Of a stretch of DNA of 64,000 nucleotides, positions 8,261-18,823 are shown piece by piece; position 1 is the stretch's first letter; each line of letters starts with the position of its first letter. The DNA is taken from positions 1-64,000 of the forward strand of contig CANJRI010000003.1 in the NCBI GenBank assembly GCA_947476555.1, given 5' to 3'. The notes beneath the pieces were generated by a model. The model searched no databases. It saw only the letters and a program-made list of their open reading frames with translations, and was not told the origin of the DNA. The translations under genes were made by a program, and so were the position numbers. Origin of the DNA: Caulobacteraceae bacterium (lineage in GTDB: Bacteria; Pseudomonadota; Alphaproteobacteria; Caulobacterales; Caulobacteraceae).

Positions 8261-10531
8261 CTAACCCGTCACCTGGCCGAAGTCGGCCACCCGGCCCATA
8301 GCGTCCCTCACCTGTGTCAGCACCTTGAGGCGGTTATCCCGCTCTTCGGCTTTGTCCGAATTCACCAGCACCTTGTCGAAGAAGGCGTCGACGGGGCCGC
8401 GGAGCCGGGCCAGTTCGGCCATGGCCCGGGCGAAATCCTCGCCGGCCATGGCGCTGTCCACCGCCGCCTCGACGGCGTCGACGGCGGCGATCAGGGCGCT
8501 CTCTTCGGCGGGTGCGCCGCCCATGGCGCGGGCCCGGCCGACCGGCAGCGGACCCTTCTTCTCCTCGGCCCTGAGGATGTTCACCGCGCGCTTGTAACCG
8601 GCCAGAAGGTTCGCCCCGTCCTCGGTCTTCAGGAAATCGTCCAACGCATTCACGCGGGTGACGATCCGCGTCAGGTCGTCGTCGCCGAGCGCGAACACAG
8701 CGGCCACCAGATCGTGCCGCTGGCCCTGGTCGCGCAGCACCACGGCGAGCCGGTCGGCGAAGAAGGCCAGGATCTCGGCCACGACCTCCTCGTAGGGCCG
8801 GAAGGCATAGAGCAGCTCGCCGTCCGGCGGCTCGCGTTCCAGCCGGTCGAAGACCAAGTCGACCTCGCGGTCCATGGCCACGACCTTCGGCGCGCCGTCG
8901 AGCAGAGCTTCGTCGAATTCGCGCAGGTAGGTGTCGAACTCCCGGGACTTGGCCCGCCCGGCGGCGCCCAGATGCGCCGAAAGCCTGGGGGTGCTCACCC
9001 AGAGCGCCCGGCCCGGATCCACGAAGCAACGCAGCGCCCGGTACCAGTCGGCGACGATCTCCTTGAGCGGCAGGCGCAGCTCCGACGCGAGGGCGATCCG
9101 GATGATCCCCAGGGCCGCGCGGCGCAGGGCGAAGGGATCGCGCGAGCCGGTGGGCTTCTCGCCGATGGCGAAGAACGCCGTGAGGGTGTCGAACTTGTCG
9201 GCCAGGGCCACGGTCATGGTCACCGGCCGGTCCGGCGCCTCGTCGCTGGGACCGGCGGGCCGGTAGTGGTCGCGAATGGCCTCGGCCACCAGCGACGACA
9301 GGCCCTCGGCCTCGGCGTAATAGCCGCCCATCACGCCCTGCAACTCGGGGAACTCGCCGACCACACCGGTGACCAGGTCGGCCTTGGCGAGGCGCGCCGC
9401 CTGGACCGCCTTGGCGACATCGGCGCCGATCCTAGGGGCCAGAGCCCCCGCCATCATCTCCAGGCGCTCGACGCGCTCGTACATGGCGCCCAGCTTGGCG
9501 TGGAAGGTGACGCCCTTGAGCTTCTCCAGCCGGTCCTCGAGGCGGGTCTTGCGATCCTCGGTCCAGAAGAACCGCGCGTCGGCCAGGCGGGCGGTCAGCA
9601 CCTTGGCGTTGCCCTTGGCGATGGTGGCGCCGCCGTCCTTGGCCTCGATATTGGCCACGGCCAGGAAATGCGGCGCGAGCTTGCCGGTCTTCGGGTCGCG
9701 CACGGCGAAATAGCGCTGGTGCACGCGCATGGAGGTGCGGATCACCTCCGGAGGCAGGTCCAGGAAGGCGGGGTCCATGTCGCCGAGGATCGGGACCGGC
9801 CATTCCACCAGGCCGCTCACCTCGTCGAGCAGGCCGGCGTCCTCCACCAGCTCCAGTCCGCGGGCGAAACAGAGTGTCTTGGCCGCGTCGAGGATGCGGT
9901 CCTTCCGCTCCTCGGGATCCAGCACGACATAGTGCTTGGCGAGCTTCTCGGCGTAGGCGTCGAAGTCCTTCGCCTCGAAGGGCTTTCCCGAGCCCATGAA
10001 GCGGTGACCCTCGGTGGTCTTGCCGCTGGCGATGCCCTCGATCTCGAACGGCACGATCTCGCCGTCGAAGACGCAGAGGATGCGCCGCAGCGGCCGCACC
10101 CAGCGCAGCTTGCTGGTCCCGGAGACCATCGATTTGGGCCAGGGGAAGTTGCGGACGATGTCGGAGACCATCTCGGCCACGATCTGCGGCGTCGGCCGGC
10201 CGGGTCGATCGACCGTGGCGTAATAGACCCCGTCCCGCTCGACGAGCTGGTCCTTGGTCAGGCCGTTCTTGCGCAGGAAGCCGTCCAGGGCCTGCTCTGG
10301 CGCGCCCACCCGGGGGCCCTTGATCTCTTCGGAGCGGTCCTTCTGCGCCTCCGGCAGCCCTTCGGCGACCAGGGTCAGACGGCGCGAGCCGGCGAAGGTC
10401 TTCAGCGCCTCGGGCAGAAGCCCTTCGGCCGCCAGGCGCTCGCGGGCCATCCGCTCCAGGTCGCGCCCGGCCTGGGCCTGCATGCGCGCGGGAATCTCTT
10501 CGGAAAGCAGTTCGAGCAGGAGTTGGGGCAT
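8261..10531 (-). CDS. glyS: Glycyl-tRNA synthetase beta subunit
   Basis: 756 residues, slightly longer than the classical ~690-residue beta subunit. The N-terminus [18 protein letters not shown] and the C-terminal anticodon-binding region ending VDAFFDKVLVNSDKAEERDNRL are typical. With GlyQ it forms the alpha2beta2 enzyme charging tRNA-Gly. The ATG overlaps the glyQ stop by one base (TGATG), so translation is coupled. The additional length lies in the middle and C-terminal half, as is common in alphaproteobacteria. Confidence 0.97.
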   Translation of the reverse strand: MPQLLLELLSEEIPARMQAQAGRDLERMARERLAAEGLLPEALKTFAGSRRLTLVAEGLPEAQKDRSEEIKGPRVGAPEQALDGFLRKNGLTKDQLVERDGVYYATVDRPGRPTPQIVAEMVSDIVRNFPWPKSMVSGTSKLRWVRPLRRILCVFDGEIVPFEIEGIASGKTTEGHRFMGSGKPFEAKDFDAYAEKLAKHYVVLDPEERKDRILDAAKTLCFARGLELVEDAGLLDEVSGLVEWPVPILGDMDPAFLDLPPEVIRTSMRVHQRYFAVRDPKTGKLAPHFLAVANIEAKDGGATIAKGNAKVLTARLADARFFWTEDRKTRLEDRLEKLKGVTFHAKLGAMYERVERLEMMAGALAPRIGADVAKAVQAARLAKADLVTGVVGEFPELQGVMGGYYAEAEGLSSLVAEAIRDHYRPAGPSDEAPDRPVTMTVALADKFDTLTAFFAIGEKPTGSRDPFALRRAALGIIRIALASELRLPLKEIVADWYRALRCFVDPGRALWVSTPRLSAHLGAAGRAKSREFDTYLREFDEALLDGAPKVVAMDREVDLVFDRLEREPPDGELLYAFRPYEEVVAEILAFFADRLAVVLRDQGQRHDLVAAVFALGDDDLTRIVTRVNALDDFLKTEDGANLLAGYKRAVNILRAEEKKGPLPVGRARAMGGAPAEESALIAAVDAVEAAVDSAMAGEDFARAMAELARLRGPVDAFFDKVLVNSDKAEERDNRLKVLTQVRDAMGRVADFGQVTG

Positions 10532-11412
10532 CAGGCGTTCCCGCCCTGTTGGGCCACCCAGGCTTCCGCGCAGGCTTTGCAGAGGTCGCGAATGCGGCCG
10601 ATGTAGCTCTGGCGCTCGGCGACCGCGATGGCGCCGCGGGCGTCCATGATGTTGAACAGGTGTGAGGCCTTCAGCACGTGGTCATAGGCGGGCAGCACCA
10701 GCTGCTCTCCCTGCCGACCGCGGGCCGCCAGGATGCGCGGGACCTCGCGCTCCATATCCTCGAACTGCCGCTTGAAGGTCGCCACGTCGGCGACCTCCAG
10801 CTCGAAGGCCGAGAACTGCTGCTCGTTGGCCAGGAACACCTCGCCGTAGGTGAAGTCGTCGTTGAACTTCAGGTCGTAGACGTTGTCCTTGTCCTGCAGA
10901 TAGAGGCTGAGCCGCTCCAGGCCGATGGTCAGCTCGCCGGCCACCGGGAACACGTCGAGCCCGCCCACCTGCTGGAAGTAGGTGTACTGGGTGATCTCCA
11001 TCCCATCGCACCACACCTCCCAGCCCAGGCCCCAGGCCCCGACGGTGGGGTTCTCCCAGTCATCCTCGACGAAGCGGATGTCGTGCAGCAGGGGATCGAT
11101 GCCGATCGCCTCCAGCGAGCCCAGATAGAGCTCCTGCAGGTTGGGCGGATTGGGCTTCAGGATGATCTGGTACTGGTGATGCTGGCGCAGCCGGTTGGGG
11201 TTCTCGCCATAGCGGCCGTCCGCCGGCCGGCGCGAAGGCTGCACATAGGCCGTCCGCCACGGCTTTGGACCGAGGGCGCGCAGGACCGTGGCCGGGTGCA
11301 GGGTCCCCGCCCCCACCTCGACGTCATAGGGCTGCAGAATCACGCAGCCCTGACGGCTCCAATAGTCATGCAGCTTCAGGATCAGGCCCTGAAAGGAAAG
11401 TGGCTCAGGCAT
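10531..11412 (-). CDS. glyQ: Glycyl-tRNA synthetase alpha subunit
   Basis: A 293-residue class II synthetase catalytic subunit. It contains [20 protein letters not shown] at the N-terminus, [25 protein letters not shown] (motif 2 region) and [21 protein letters not shown]. It forms the alpha2beta2 GlyRS with GlyS and is the first gene of the glyQ-glyS-ppdK run. No strong Shine-Dalgarno is seen before the ATG. The fasciclin gene upstream is separated from it by a hairpin terminator on the same strand, so the promoter should lie in the ~30 bases after that terminator or within it. Confidence 0.97.
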   Translation of the reverse strand: MPEPLSFQGLILKLHDYWSRQGCVILQPYDVEVGAGTLHPATVLRALGPKPWRTAYVQPSRRPADGRYGENPNRLRQHHQYQIILKPNPPNLQELYLGSLEAIGIDPLLHDIRFVEDDWENPTVGAWGLGWEVWCDGMEITQYTYFQQVGGLDVFPVAGELTIGLERLSLYLQDKDNVYDLKFNDDFTYGEVFLANEQQFSAFELEVADVATFKRQFEDMEREVPRILAARGRQGEQLVLPAYDHVLKASHLFNIMDARGAIAVAERQSYIGRIRDLCKACAEAWVAQQGGNA

Positions 11413-11438
11413 CGGGGGAATGGCGGTTTCGCAGGCGC

Positions 11439-11472
11439 AAAAAAAGTCGGCGGACCATAGGGCCCGCCGACT
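11439..11472 (-). terminator. Rho-independent terminator after the fasciclin gene
   Basis: A 9-bp inverted repeat AGTCGGCGG / CCGCCGACT (11445-11453 and 11464-11472) with a run of T on the minus strand (A7 at 11439-11445 on the plus strand). It lies 25 bases past the fasciclin stop and 27 bases before glyQ. Confidence 0.85.
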
Positions 11473-11497
11473 GATGCTTCAAGCTTGTGCAGCGTGG

Positions 11498-12097
11498 TCA
11501 GGTCGCCGGAGCGGCTGGAGCAGCCTCGGGGGCCGGATCGGGATTGCCCTGGCCGGCGATCAGCACCTTGTCGACCACCTGCAGCAGGCCGCTGCCGGTC
11601 TGGACATCGGCCTGGACGATGGTCGCGCCGTCCACCCGCAGGGGGCCGGCCTCGTCGCTGCCGTCCAGCAGGACGTTGTCGCCGGCGGGGGTCGGCAGAG
11701 GGCCCTTGGTGCCCTTGATCTTCGTCGACGGCACCGGCGCGTTGACCACGTGGTGCAGCACGAACTTCTGCAGGCGGGCCTTGTCGGCCATCAAGGCGGT
11801 CAGCTCGGCCGGCGGCATGGCCGCGAAGGCCGCGTCGGTGGGCGCGAAGATCGTCAGGTTCTTGTTGGTCTTGAACATGCCCGACAGGTTGGTCGCGTCG
11901 CTGGCCTTGACGAAGGTGGTGAAGCCTCCGTTCAGCCGCAGGCTGTCCATGAGGTCGCCCTGGACGGCCACGGGCTTGAAGGTGGCGCTCGCCGTGGCCT
12001 CCGCGGTGGCGGCGGCCTGGGCGGCGGCGGTTCCGGCGGCGCCCAGGCCCATGGCCAGGGCGACAAAAGCGGCGGCGGTCAGACGGGTGGGCGACAT
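11498..12097 (-). CDS. Secreted fasciclin (FAS1) domain protein
   Basis: 199 residues with a Sec signal peptide (1-27, ...GLGAAGTAAAQA) and a single FAS1 domain (about 48-185). The FAS1 hallmarks are present: KTNKNLTIFAPTDAAFAAMP and the H-box region LQKFVLHHVVN, then LLQVVDKVLI near the end. The tail is Pro/Ala-rich. Bacterial FAS1 proteins are periplasmic or envelope adhesion-type proteins; the partner is unknown. It is a single-gene unit closed by its own terminator. Confidence 0.9.
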   Translation of the reverse strand: MSPTRLTAAAFVALAMGLGAAGTAAAQAAATAEATASATFKPVAVQGDLMDSLRLNGGFTTFVKASDATNLSGMFKTNKNLTIFAPTDAAFAAMPPAELTALMADKARLQKFVLHHVVNAPVPSTKIKGTKGPLPTPAGDNVLLDGSDEAGPLRVDGATIVQADVQTGSGLLQVVDKVLIAGQGNPDPAPEAAPAAPAT

Positions 12098-12737
<640 letters not shown>

Positions 12738-12762
12738 GCGGATCGGGACAAGGGGACTGATT

Positions 12763-14301
12763 ATGAAATTTCTAGGTATGCAACGGCTGGCGGGCGTGAT
12801 GCTCGCCGCCATGATCGCGGGGGCGCCGATCGCTGCTCCCGCCCTGGCCCAGGAAGCGCCCGCGCCGGCCGCGGCCGCTCCGGCGGCTGCGATGGACCCG
12901 GCCGCCGAGGCGGCTCCGGCGGAGGCGCCGGCTGAAGCGGTCGCCGCACCGGCCGAAGAACCTGCCGCGGCCCCGACGCCGGACAAGGGCGACACGACCT
13001 GGATGCTCGTCTCGACCATCCTCGTGCTGCTGATGATCCTCCCGGGTCTGGCCCTCTTCTACGGCGGCCTGGTGCGTCAGAAGAACATGCTCTCGATGCT
13101 GATGCAGGTCTCGATCGTGACCGTCATCGGCATGATGGCCTGGGCTTTCTGGGGCTACAGCTTGGCCTTCACCGATGGCGGTGGACTGAACAAGTTCGTC
13201 GGCGGGGCCAGCAAGCTGTTCCTGAACGGCGCCCTCTACAACGCCGACGGGGGCTTCACGAACGTCGAGACCTTCTCGCGCGACGTGGTGATCCCCGAGA
13301 TCGTGTTCGTCTGCTTCCAGATGACCTTCGCCTGCATCACCGCCGCCCTCGTCCTTGGCGGCCTGGCGGAGCGGATGAAGTTCGCCGCGGTTGTGCTGTT
13401 CGCGATCCTCTGGCCGCTGCTCTCCTACTATCCCATGGCGCACATGGTCTGGTGGTGGGCGGGGGCGAGCTCGGCCTTCGGTCAGACGGCTGACGCCCTC
13501 TCGGGCGGAGCCGGACAGATCTGGGCCTTCGGCGCTCTGGACTTCGCGGGTGGCACGGTGGTGCACATCAACGCCGGTATCGCCGCGCTGGTGGGCGCGC
13601 TGGTCCTCGGCCCCCGCAAGGGTCACCGCACCGAGCCCATGCCGCCGCACTCCCTGACGCTGACCCTGGTCGGCGCGGGCCTGCTGTGGGTCGGCTGGTT
13701 CGGCTTCAACGCCGGCTCCAACCTGGAAGCCAACGGCTACGCGGGCCTGGCCATGGTCAACACCCTGCTGGCCACCGCGGCGGCGGGCTTCTCCTGGGCG
13801 ATGACCGAGTGGGTCACGCGCAAGAAGGCCTCGATGCTCGGCCTGGCCTCCGGCCTGGTCGCCGGCCTGGTGGCGGTCACTCCGGCCGCCGGCTTCGCCG
13901 GACCGGTCGGCGCGATCGTGCTCGGCCTGATCGTCAGCCCGGTCTGCGTGTTCTTCTGCTCGGTGATCAAGAACGCCCTGAAGTACGACGACAGCCTGGA
14001 CGCCTTCGGCATCCACGCCATCGGCGGCATCATCGGCGCCATCGGCACCGGCATCCTGGTCAATCCGGCCCTGGGCGGCGCGGGCGTGGTGGACTTCACC
14101 AATGGTGCGGTCGGCTATGACGCGGTCTTCCAGATCACGGCGCAGATCAAGGGCGTGCTGCTGACCATCGCCTGGTCGGGCATCGCCAGCGCCATCGTCT
14201 TCCTGCTGATCAAGTTCACCATCGGCGTGCGGGCCTCGGCCGACGCCGAGGAGGAAGGCCTGGACATCGTCGAGCACGGCGAACGCGCCTACCACACCTA
14301 A
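12763..14301 (+). CDS. amtB: Ammonium transporter
   Basis: 512 residues. A signal peptide (about 1-30) is followed by a ~45-residue Ala/Pro/Glu-rich linker and then eleven membrane helices of the Amt/Rh fold. Signature stretches are PGLALFYGGLVRQKNMLSML, the pore histidine segment FAGGTVVHINAGIAALVGAL and the second pore histidine in DDSLDAFGIHAIGGIIGAIG. It conducts ammonium across the inner membrane and is regulated by GlnK encoded just upstream. The low-complexity N-terminal extension is longer than in E. coli AmtB. Confidence 0.96.
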   Translation: MKFLGMQRLAGVMLAAMIAGAPIAAPALAQEAPAPAAAAPAAAMDPAAEAAPAEAPAEAVAAPAEEPAAAPTPDKGDTTWMLVSTILVLLMILPGLALFYGGLVRQKNMLSMLMQVSIVTVIGMMAWAFWGYSLAFTDGGGLNKFVGGASKLFLNGALYNADGGFTNVETFSRDVVIPEIVFVCFQMTFACITAALVLGGLAERMKFAAVVLFAILWPLLSYYPMAHMVWWWAGASSAFGQTADALSGGAGQIWAFGALDFAGGTVVHINAGIAALVGALVLGPRKGHRTEPMPPHSLTLTLVGAGLLWVGWFGFNAGSNLEANGYAGLAMVNTLLATAAAGFSWAMTEWVTRKKASMLGLASGLVAGLVAVTPAAGFAGPVGAIVLGLIVSPVCVFFCSVIKNALKYDDSLDAFGIHAIGGIIGAIGTGILVNPALGGAGVVDFTNGAVGYDAVFQITAQIKGVLLTIAWSGIASAIVFLLIKFTIGVRASADAEEEGLDIVEHGERAYHT

Positions 14302-14352
14302 TGGAGACCCGGCCGGGCCCCAGTGGTCCGGCCGGAGCCAGCTTTGGCCGGG

Positions 14353-14382
14353 AAACGGGAGTCCTTCGGGGCTCCCGTTTTC
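14353..14382 (+). terminator. Rho-independent terminator after amtB
   Basis: Inverted repeat AAACGGGAG (14353-14361) / CTCCCGTTT (14372-14380) with a 10-base loop, followed by TTCTG. It lies between the convergent amtB and ispE genes and may act weakly in both directions. Confidence 0.8.
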
Positions 14383-14395
14383 TGTGGGAAGCGGG

Positions 14396-15280
14396 TCAGT
14401 CTGGCCAGGGGCCGCCCAGGCGGCAGGTCCGCACCCACCATCCGGACGTAAGGCCCTGGATCCGCTCCGCCAGGGCTTGGGCTTCCCGGTCGCCGGCGCA
14501 GAGGGCGAAACAGGTCCCGCCAGACCCGGACACCCGGGCGAGCAGAGCTTCCGGCTGGTCCCTGAGGGCCGCCAACACCTCTGCCACCTCGGGCGCGACC
14601 GCGATCGCCGCGGCCTCCAGGTCGTTGCGCTGAGCCGCGAGCCAGACCGCCAGCTCCTCCGCGCTTCCGAAGGCGCCCGGTCGGCGCGGCGCCGCCACCG
14701 AGCCGAAGCGGCCGAGCGCATCGAAACGGCGGTAGACCTCGGCGGTGGAGACAGGCGCCGGCGCGCGCGCCAGCACCGCGTGCAGCGGCGGCAGGCCGGG
14801 CGCGGCGCTGAGCCGTTCTCCCCGCCCCTCGGCGATCACCGGCGCCCCCCAAAGGCAGGCGCCGCCGTCGGCGCCCAGGCCCGCGGCCAGGACCTGGAGC
14901 CGTTCGTCGCTGACCGGAAGATCGAGCGCCTCGCGCAACAGCCGCAAGGTGGCCCCCGCATCGCTGGAGCCGCCGCCCAGGCCGCTGGCCACCGGCAGCT
15001 GCTTGTCGAGCGAGAGGGCGAGCGGGGGGACCGGGCGACGCGCCTCCGCCACCAGGGCCCGGGCCGCCCGCACGACCAGGTTGTCCCCCTCCCCGTCCAG
15101 CGCCCCGCCGAACGGTCCATGGATGGTGAGCGCCGGAGCGGCGGCTGGGGCGAGGGTCAGAAGGTCGCCGATGTCCGCGAAGACCATCAGGCTGCAGATC
15201 GGGTGGTAGCCGTCGTTTCCCGGCCCCCCGACATGCAGGAAAAGGTTCACCTTGGCCGGGGCCAAGGCGGTGGCCCTCAT
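14396..15280 (-). CDS. ispE: 4-diphosphocytidyl-2-C-methyl-D-erythritol kinase
   Basis: A 294-residue GHMP kinase of the MEP isoprenoid pathway, phosphorylating CDP-methylerythritol. It starts MRATALAPAKVNLFLHVGG, where AKVNLFLHV is the family N-terminal signature. The ATP loop is LPVASGLGGGSSDAGATLR and motif 3 is ARVSGSGGTCFAL. The ATG at 15280 comes two bases after the stop of the upstream TPR gene (TAAGGATG). An in-frame upstream ATG at 15397 lies inside that gene and would add 39 non-conserved residues. Confidence 0.93.
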   Translation of the reverse strand: MRATALAPAKVNLFLHVGGPGNDGYHPICSLMVFADIGDLLTLAPAAAPALTIHGPFGGALDGEGDNLVVRAARALVAEARRPVPPLALSLDKQLPVASGLGGGSSDAGATLRLLREALDLPVSDERLQVLAAGLGADGGACLWGAPVIAEGRGERLSAAPGLPPLHAVLARAPAPVSTAEVYRRFDALGRFGSVAAPRRPGAFGSAEELAVWLAAQRNDLEAAAIAVAPEVAEVLAALRDQPEALLARVSGSGGTCFALCAGDREAQALAERIQGLTSGWWVRTCRLGGPWPD

Positions 15281-15282
15281 CC

Positions 15283-16971
15283 TTACTGTCCGGCGATCTT
15301 CGCGGCGGGCGCGACCGGCCCGGCGCCCGACGCCAGCTTGGCCTCGGCGTCGGCTTTGGTCTTGGGATCGGGGCGCAGGGAGAGGACCCGACGCCATTGG
15401 AATACCGCCTCGTCCTTGCGGCCGACCATCCAGTAGGCGTCACCCAGATGGTTGTTGATGTCGGGATCGCCGGCCTGCAGCTCCACGGCCTGCTCCAGCC
15501 GGCGGACCGCCGTCGGATAGTTCCCCATGCGGAAATACGCCCAGCCGAGGGAGTCGATCATGGCGCCGGACCGCGGATTGCGCTCCACCGCCTTCTGGAC
15601 CATGGCCAGGGCCTCGTTCAGCCGCTCGCCGCGATCGATCCAGGAGTAGCCCAGGTGGTTCAGGATCTCGGCGTCGGTCGGCCTGAGCCTCAGCGCTTCG
15701 ACTAGGTCAGCCTCGGCTTCCTTCCAACGGCCCAGTTGCTCCAAGGCGAGCGCGCGGGCGAAGTAGAGCCGGGGATCGGGCGTGGTCTGCATGACCTCGG
15801 TCATGATCGCCACCGCCTCGGAGTATTCGTCGTTGGCCCGCAGGAGATCGGCAAGGGCGACCCGGGAGTCGATATCCCCAGTGGCCGCGGCGGCGCGCGC
15901 AAGCTTCAGGGCTTGGGCCTTGTCGCCGGCGTTCTGATAGCTCCAGGCCAGCTTGACTTGGGCGGAGACATACTCGTTTGAGCCGGGTTTCGGGCGGCTA
16001 TAGGCCTCGCGCGCGGCCTCGACGTCGCCCAGCCCCTGCAGGAAATCCCCGACCATCAGCCAGGCGTCGTTGCGGTCAGGGTCCAGCCGCAGGGAGAGGC
16101 GCAGATAGGCCAGGCCCATCGGCGCCTGTCGGGCCTGGATCATGCTGCTGGCCGGCGGCAGCAGCGCCAGCGCCGCGCCCTCGCGGAGCGTGAGCATCGG
16201 CGTCGCGGCCTTGCTGGAGGCGGCGTGGGCGCGGGCGTTCTTCATGGCTATGCTGCCCGGCGTGCGCGCCAGGGCGACGTCGAGCGTCGCCACGGCGTCC
16301 GGCCGGCGGTCGCGGCGTTCCAGGAACTGGGCGTAGGCGATCACCGCCAGTTCGCTGCCGTTCTGTCCGGTCACCTGCTTGAAGGCGGTTTCGGCCTCGT
16401 CGTAGCGGCGCGCCCGCTCGTAGAGGAAGGCCTGGCCGAGGACGCCGTAGTATTCGACGATCGTGTCGCCACGGGCGTCCGGGCGGACCAGCGAGGCCTC
16501 GACATCGCCAGCCGCCGCGGCGGCCCACGGGGCCAGGAGAACGGCCGCTGAACGGTGCGGGAAGCCGACCGGTTCAGCCTTCAAGGTGTCGTAAGCCGGC
16601 TTGGCCTTGCCGGCGGCGAGCAGATCCACCGCCTTGACCAGCCGGCCCAGCCGTTTGTTGGACTCGGTGGCGGCCTCTCCCTCGGGGGCCAGGGCGGCCG
16701 CCCGGGCGATCTCACCGGCCGCCAGGGCGGCGCTGAACGCACGCTCGGCGACGGCGACTTCCCCGCCGCTCTGGGCGCGGGCCATGTCGAGAAGGCGCGA
16801 AGCGTCGCCGCTGCGGCCTTCGTTCATCGCGGCGTTGCCAGCCAGGAACATCCCATAGGCGGTGTCGGCGGTGATCGGCACGGCGGCGGACGTCGTGGGG
16901 TGGGGTCCCGGCGTCGCAGCGCACGCGCTGAGGAGGACGAGCGGTGCGGCGAAGGCGAGGAGACTGCGCAT
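15283..16971 (-). CDS. TPR-repeat lipoprotein
   Basis: About 562 residues. The N-terminus MRSLLAFAAPLVLLSACAATPG has a lipobox (LSAC), so it is probably an outer-membrane or periplasmic lipoprotein. Tetratricopeptide repeats fill the C-terminal half: LYFARALALEQLGRWKEAEADL, LNHLGYSWIDRGERLNEALAMV, IDSLGWAYFRMGNYPTAVRRL and INNHLGDAYWMVGRKDEAVFQW are consecutive repeats at roughly 410-545. An in-frame ATG seven codons upstream (16992) is the alternative start. It lies directly before ispE; functional partners are not visible. Confidence 0.85.
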   Translation of the reverse strand: MRSLLAFAAPLVLLSACAATPGPHPTTSAAVPITADTAYGMFLAGNAAMNEGRSGDASRLLDMARAQSGGEVAVAERAFSAALAAGEIARAAALAPEGEAATESNKRLGRLVKAVDLLAAGKAKPAYDTLKAEPVGFPHRSAAVLLAPWAAAAAGDVEASLVRPDARGDTIVEYYGVLGQAFLYERARRYDEAETAFKQVTGQNGSELAVIAYAQFLERRDRRPDAVATLDVALARTPGSIAMKNARAHAASSKAATPMLTLREGAALALLPPASSMIQARQAPMGLAYLRLSLRLDPDRNDAWLMVGDFLQGLGDVEAAREAYSRPKPGSNEYVSAQVKLAWSYQNAGDKAQALKLARAAAATGDIDSRVALADLLRANDEYSEAVAIMTEVMQTTPDPRLYFARALALEQLGRWKEAEADLVEALRLRPTDAEILNHLGYSWIDRGERLNEALAMVQKAVERNPRSGAMIDSLGWAYFRMGNYPTAVRRLEQAVELQAGDPDINNHLGDAYWMVGRKDEAVFQWRRVLSLRPDPKTKADAEAKLASGAGPVAPAAKIAGQ

Positions 16972-17022
16972 GGCCGGCGAACATGAGCGCATGCGCAGCC
17001 GTGGGCAAGTGCGCGCGACGTC

Positions 17023-18696
17023 TCACATGTTCGGGTAGTTGGGCCCGTCGCCGCCTTGCGGGGTCGTCCAGTCGATGTTCTGGGCCGGGTCCTTGATGTC
17101 GCAGGTCTTGCAGTGGACGCAGTTCTGGAAGTTGATCTGGAACTTCGGATTTTGACCGGCCTCGTCGTAGAGCACCTCATAGACACCCGCCGGGCAATAA
17201 AGCCGCGCCGGCTCTCCATACCTCGGAAGATTGCTCCCGATCGGGATGCTCGGATCGCGCAGCTTCAGGTGCGCCGGCTGGCCCTCGTCGTGGTTGGTGT
17301 TCGACAGGAAGACGCTGGAAAGCTTGTCGAAGCTCAGCACCCCGTCAGGCTTGGGGTAGACGATCGGCTGGTAGTCCTTCGCCAGACCGGTGGATTCGGC
17401 GTCGCCCTTGCCGTGGCCCAGGGTCCCGAAGAAGGAGAAGCCGCCGAGCAGGCTGGTGGTCCACATCTCGAGGATGCCGACGGCGCCGCCCACCGCGGTG
17501 CCGAGCTTGGACAGGAGCGGCTTGGCGTTGCGCACGACATGCAGCTCCTTCCGGACCCAGGACCGCTCGAACAGGTCGCCGTATTCAGTCAGCTCGTCCC
17601 CAGACCGGCCCGCCTGCAGGGCGTGGAAGGCGGCCTCGGCGGCCATCATCCCGCTCTTGATGGCGTTGTGGCTGCCCTTGATGCGCGGGACGTTGACCAG
17701 TCCGGCGCTGTCGCCCAGCAGGACGCCGCCGGGGAAATGGAGCCTGGGCGTGGATTGCAGCCCGCCTTCGGAAATCGCGCGCGCGCCATAGGAGATGCGC
17801 TTGCCGCCCTCCAGGAACTTGGCGACGTCCGGATGGTGCTTGAAGCGCTGGAACTCGTCGAAGGGCGACAGCCAGGGGTTCTTGTAGTTCAGGTGCACCA
17901 CGAACCCGATGGCCACGTAGTTGTCCCCGAAGTGGTACAGGAAGGAGCCGCCGCCCGTGGCGTTGTCGAGTGGCCAGCCGGTGGTGTGCTGCACCAGGCC
18001 GGGGATGAACGCGTCGTCAGGAACCTGCCACAGCTCCTTGATACCAATGCCATATTTCTCCGGCTGGGAGTCTTTGCCGAGATTGAATCGGGCCTTGAGC
18101 ACCTTGGCCAGCGAGCCGCGGACGCCTTCGCCGATGAAGACGTACTTGCCGTGCAGCTCCATGCCGGGCTCGTAGAGCGGCCCCGGCTTGCCGTCCTTGC
18201 CCAGGCCCGAGACGCCGGCGACCACGCCCTTCAAAGCGCCGTCCTCGCCGAACACCGGCTCCGAGGCGGCCATGCCCGGGTAGACCTCGACGCCCAGGGC
18301 TTCGGCCTGCTGCGCAAGCCAGCGGCAGAGGTTGCCGAGCGAGCCGATGTAATTCCCGTGGTTGTTCATGAACCCCGGCATGGCCCACATGGGCAGATCG
18401 AGGCTCCCCTGAGGGCCGAGCAGCAGGAAACGGTCCTCGGTGACCGCCGTCTCCAGGGGCGCGCCCTGGGCCTTCCAGTCCGGGATCAACTCGGTCAGCG
18501 CCTTGGGGTCGAACACCGCCCCGGAGAGGATGTGGGCGCCAACCTCGGAGCCCTTCTCCAGCACGGCGACGGAGATCTCGGTCCCGGCCTCGGCGGCGAG
18601 CTGCTTCAGGCGGATCGCCGCGCCCAACCCCGAGGGGCCGGCGCCGACGATGACGACGTCGTACTGCATGGACTCGCGTTCGACGCCTTCGCTCAT
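17023..18696 (-). CDS. Electron transfer flavoprotein-ubiquinone oxidoreductase
   Basis: A 557-residue membrane-associated flavo-iron-sulfur protein that passes electrons from ETF (fatty- and amino-acid dehydrogenases) to ubiquinone. An N-terminal FAD Rossmann motif VVIVGAGPSGLGAAIRL (13-29) is followed by GDSAGLVNVPRIKGSHNAIKSGM in the middle, the second FAD-binding element. The C-terminus carries the [4Fe-4S] cysteines in YCPAGVYEV and NCVHCKTCDIKDP (about 500 and 530). Length and ending match the ETF-QO family. It appears monocistronic. Confidence 0.95.
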   Translation of the reverse strand: MSEGVERESMQYDVVIVGAGPSGLGAAIRLKQLAAEAGTEISVAVLEKGSEVGAHILSGAVFDPKALTELIPDWKAQGAPLETAVTEDRFLLLGPQGSLDLPMWAMPGFMNNHGNYIGSLGNLCRWLAQQAEALGVEVYPGMAASEPVFGEDGALKGVVAGVSGLGKDGKPGPLYEPGMELHGKYVFIGEGVRGSLAKVLKARFNLGKDSQPEKYGIGIKELWQVPDDAFIPGLVQHTTGWPLDNATGGGSFLYHFGDNYVAIGFVVHLNYKNPWLSPFDEFQRFKHHPDVAKFLEGGKRISYGARAISEGGLQSTPRLHFPGGVLLGDSAGLVNVPRIKGSHNAIKSGMMAAEAAFHALQAGRSGDELTEYGDLFERSWVRKELHVVRNAKPLLSKLGTAVGGAVGILEMWTTSLLGGFSFFGTLGHGKGDAESTGLAKDYQPIVYPKPDGVLSFDKLSSVFLSNTNHDEGQPAHLKLRDPSIPIGSNLPRYGEPARLYCPAGVYEVLYDEAGQNPKFQINFQNCVHCKTCDIKDPAQNIDWTTPQGGDGPNYPNM

Positions 18697-18823
18697 CGCC
18701 CTGCTCCCTCTCGCCCCGGGGAAGGGGCTGTAGACGGCTGATATCGGGAGGTGACGGGCCGAGGGTCAAGCCTGAACGCCATCGCGATATTTCAAAGGCG
18801 GCGCGGCGCGCTATGGTCGGCGC

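Noticed and set aside
8225..10606. Long open frame (793 codons) opposite glyS
   Set aside because: Shadow of glyS; low-complexity product and no translation signals.
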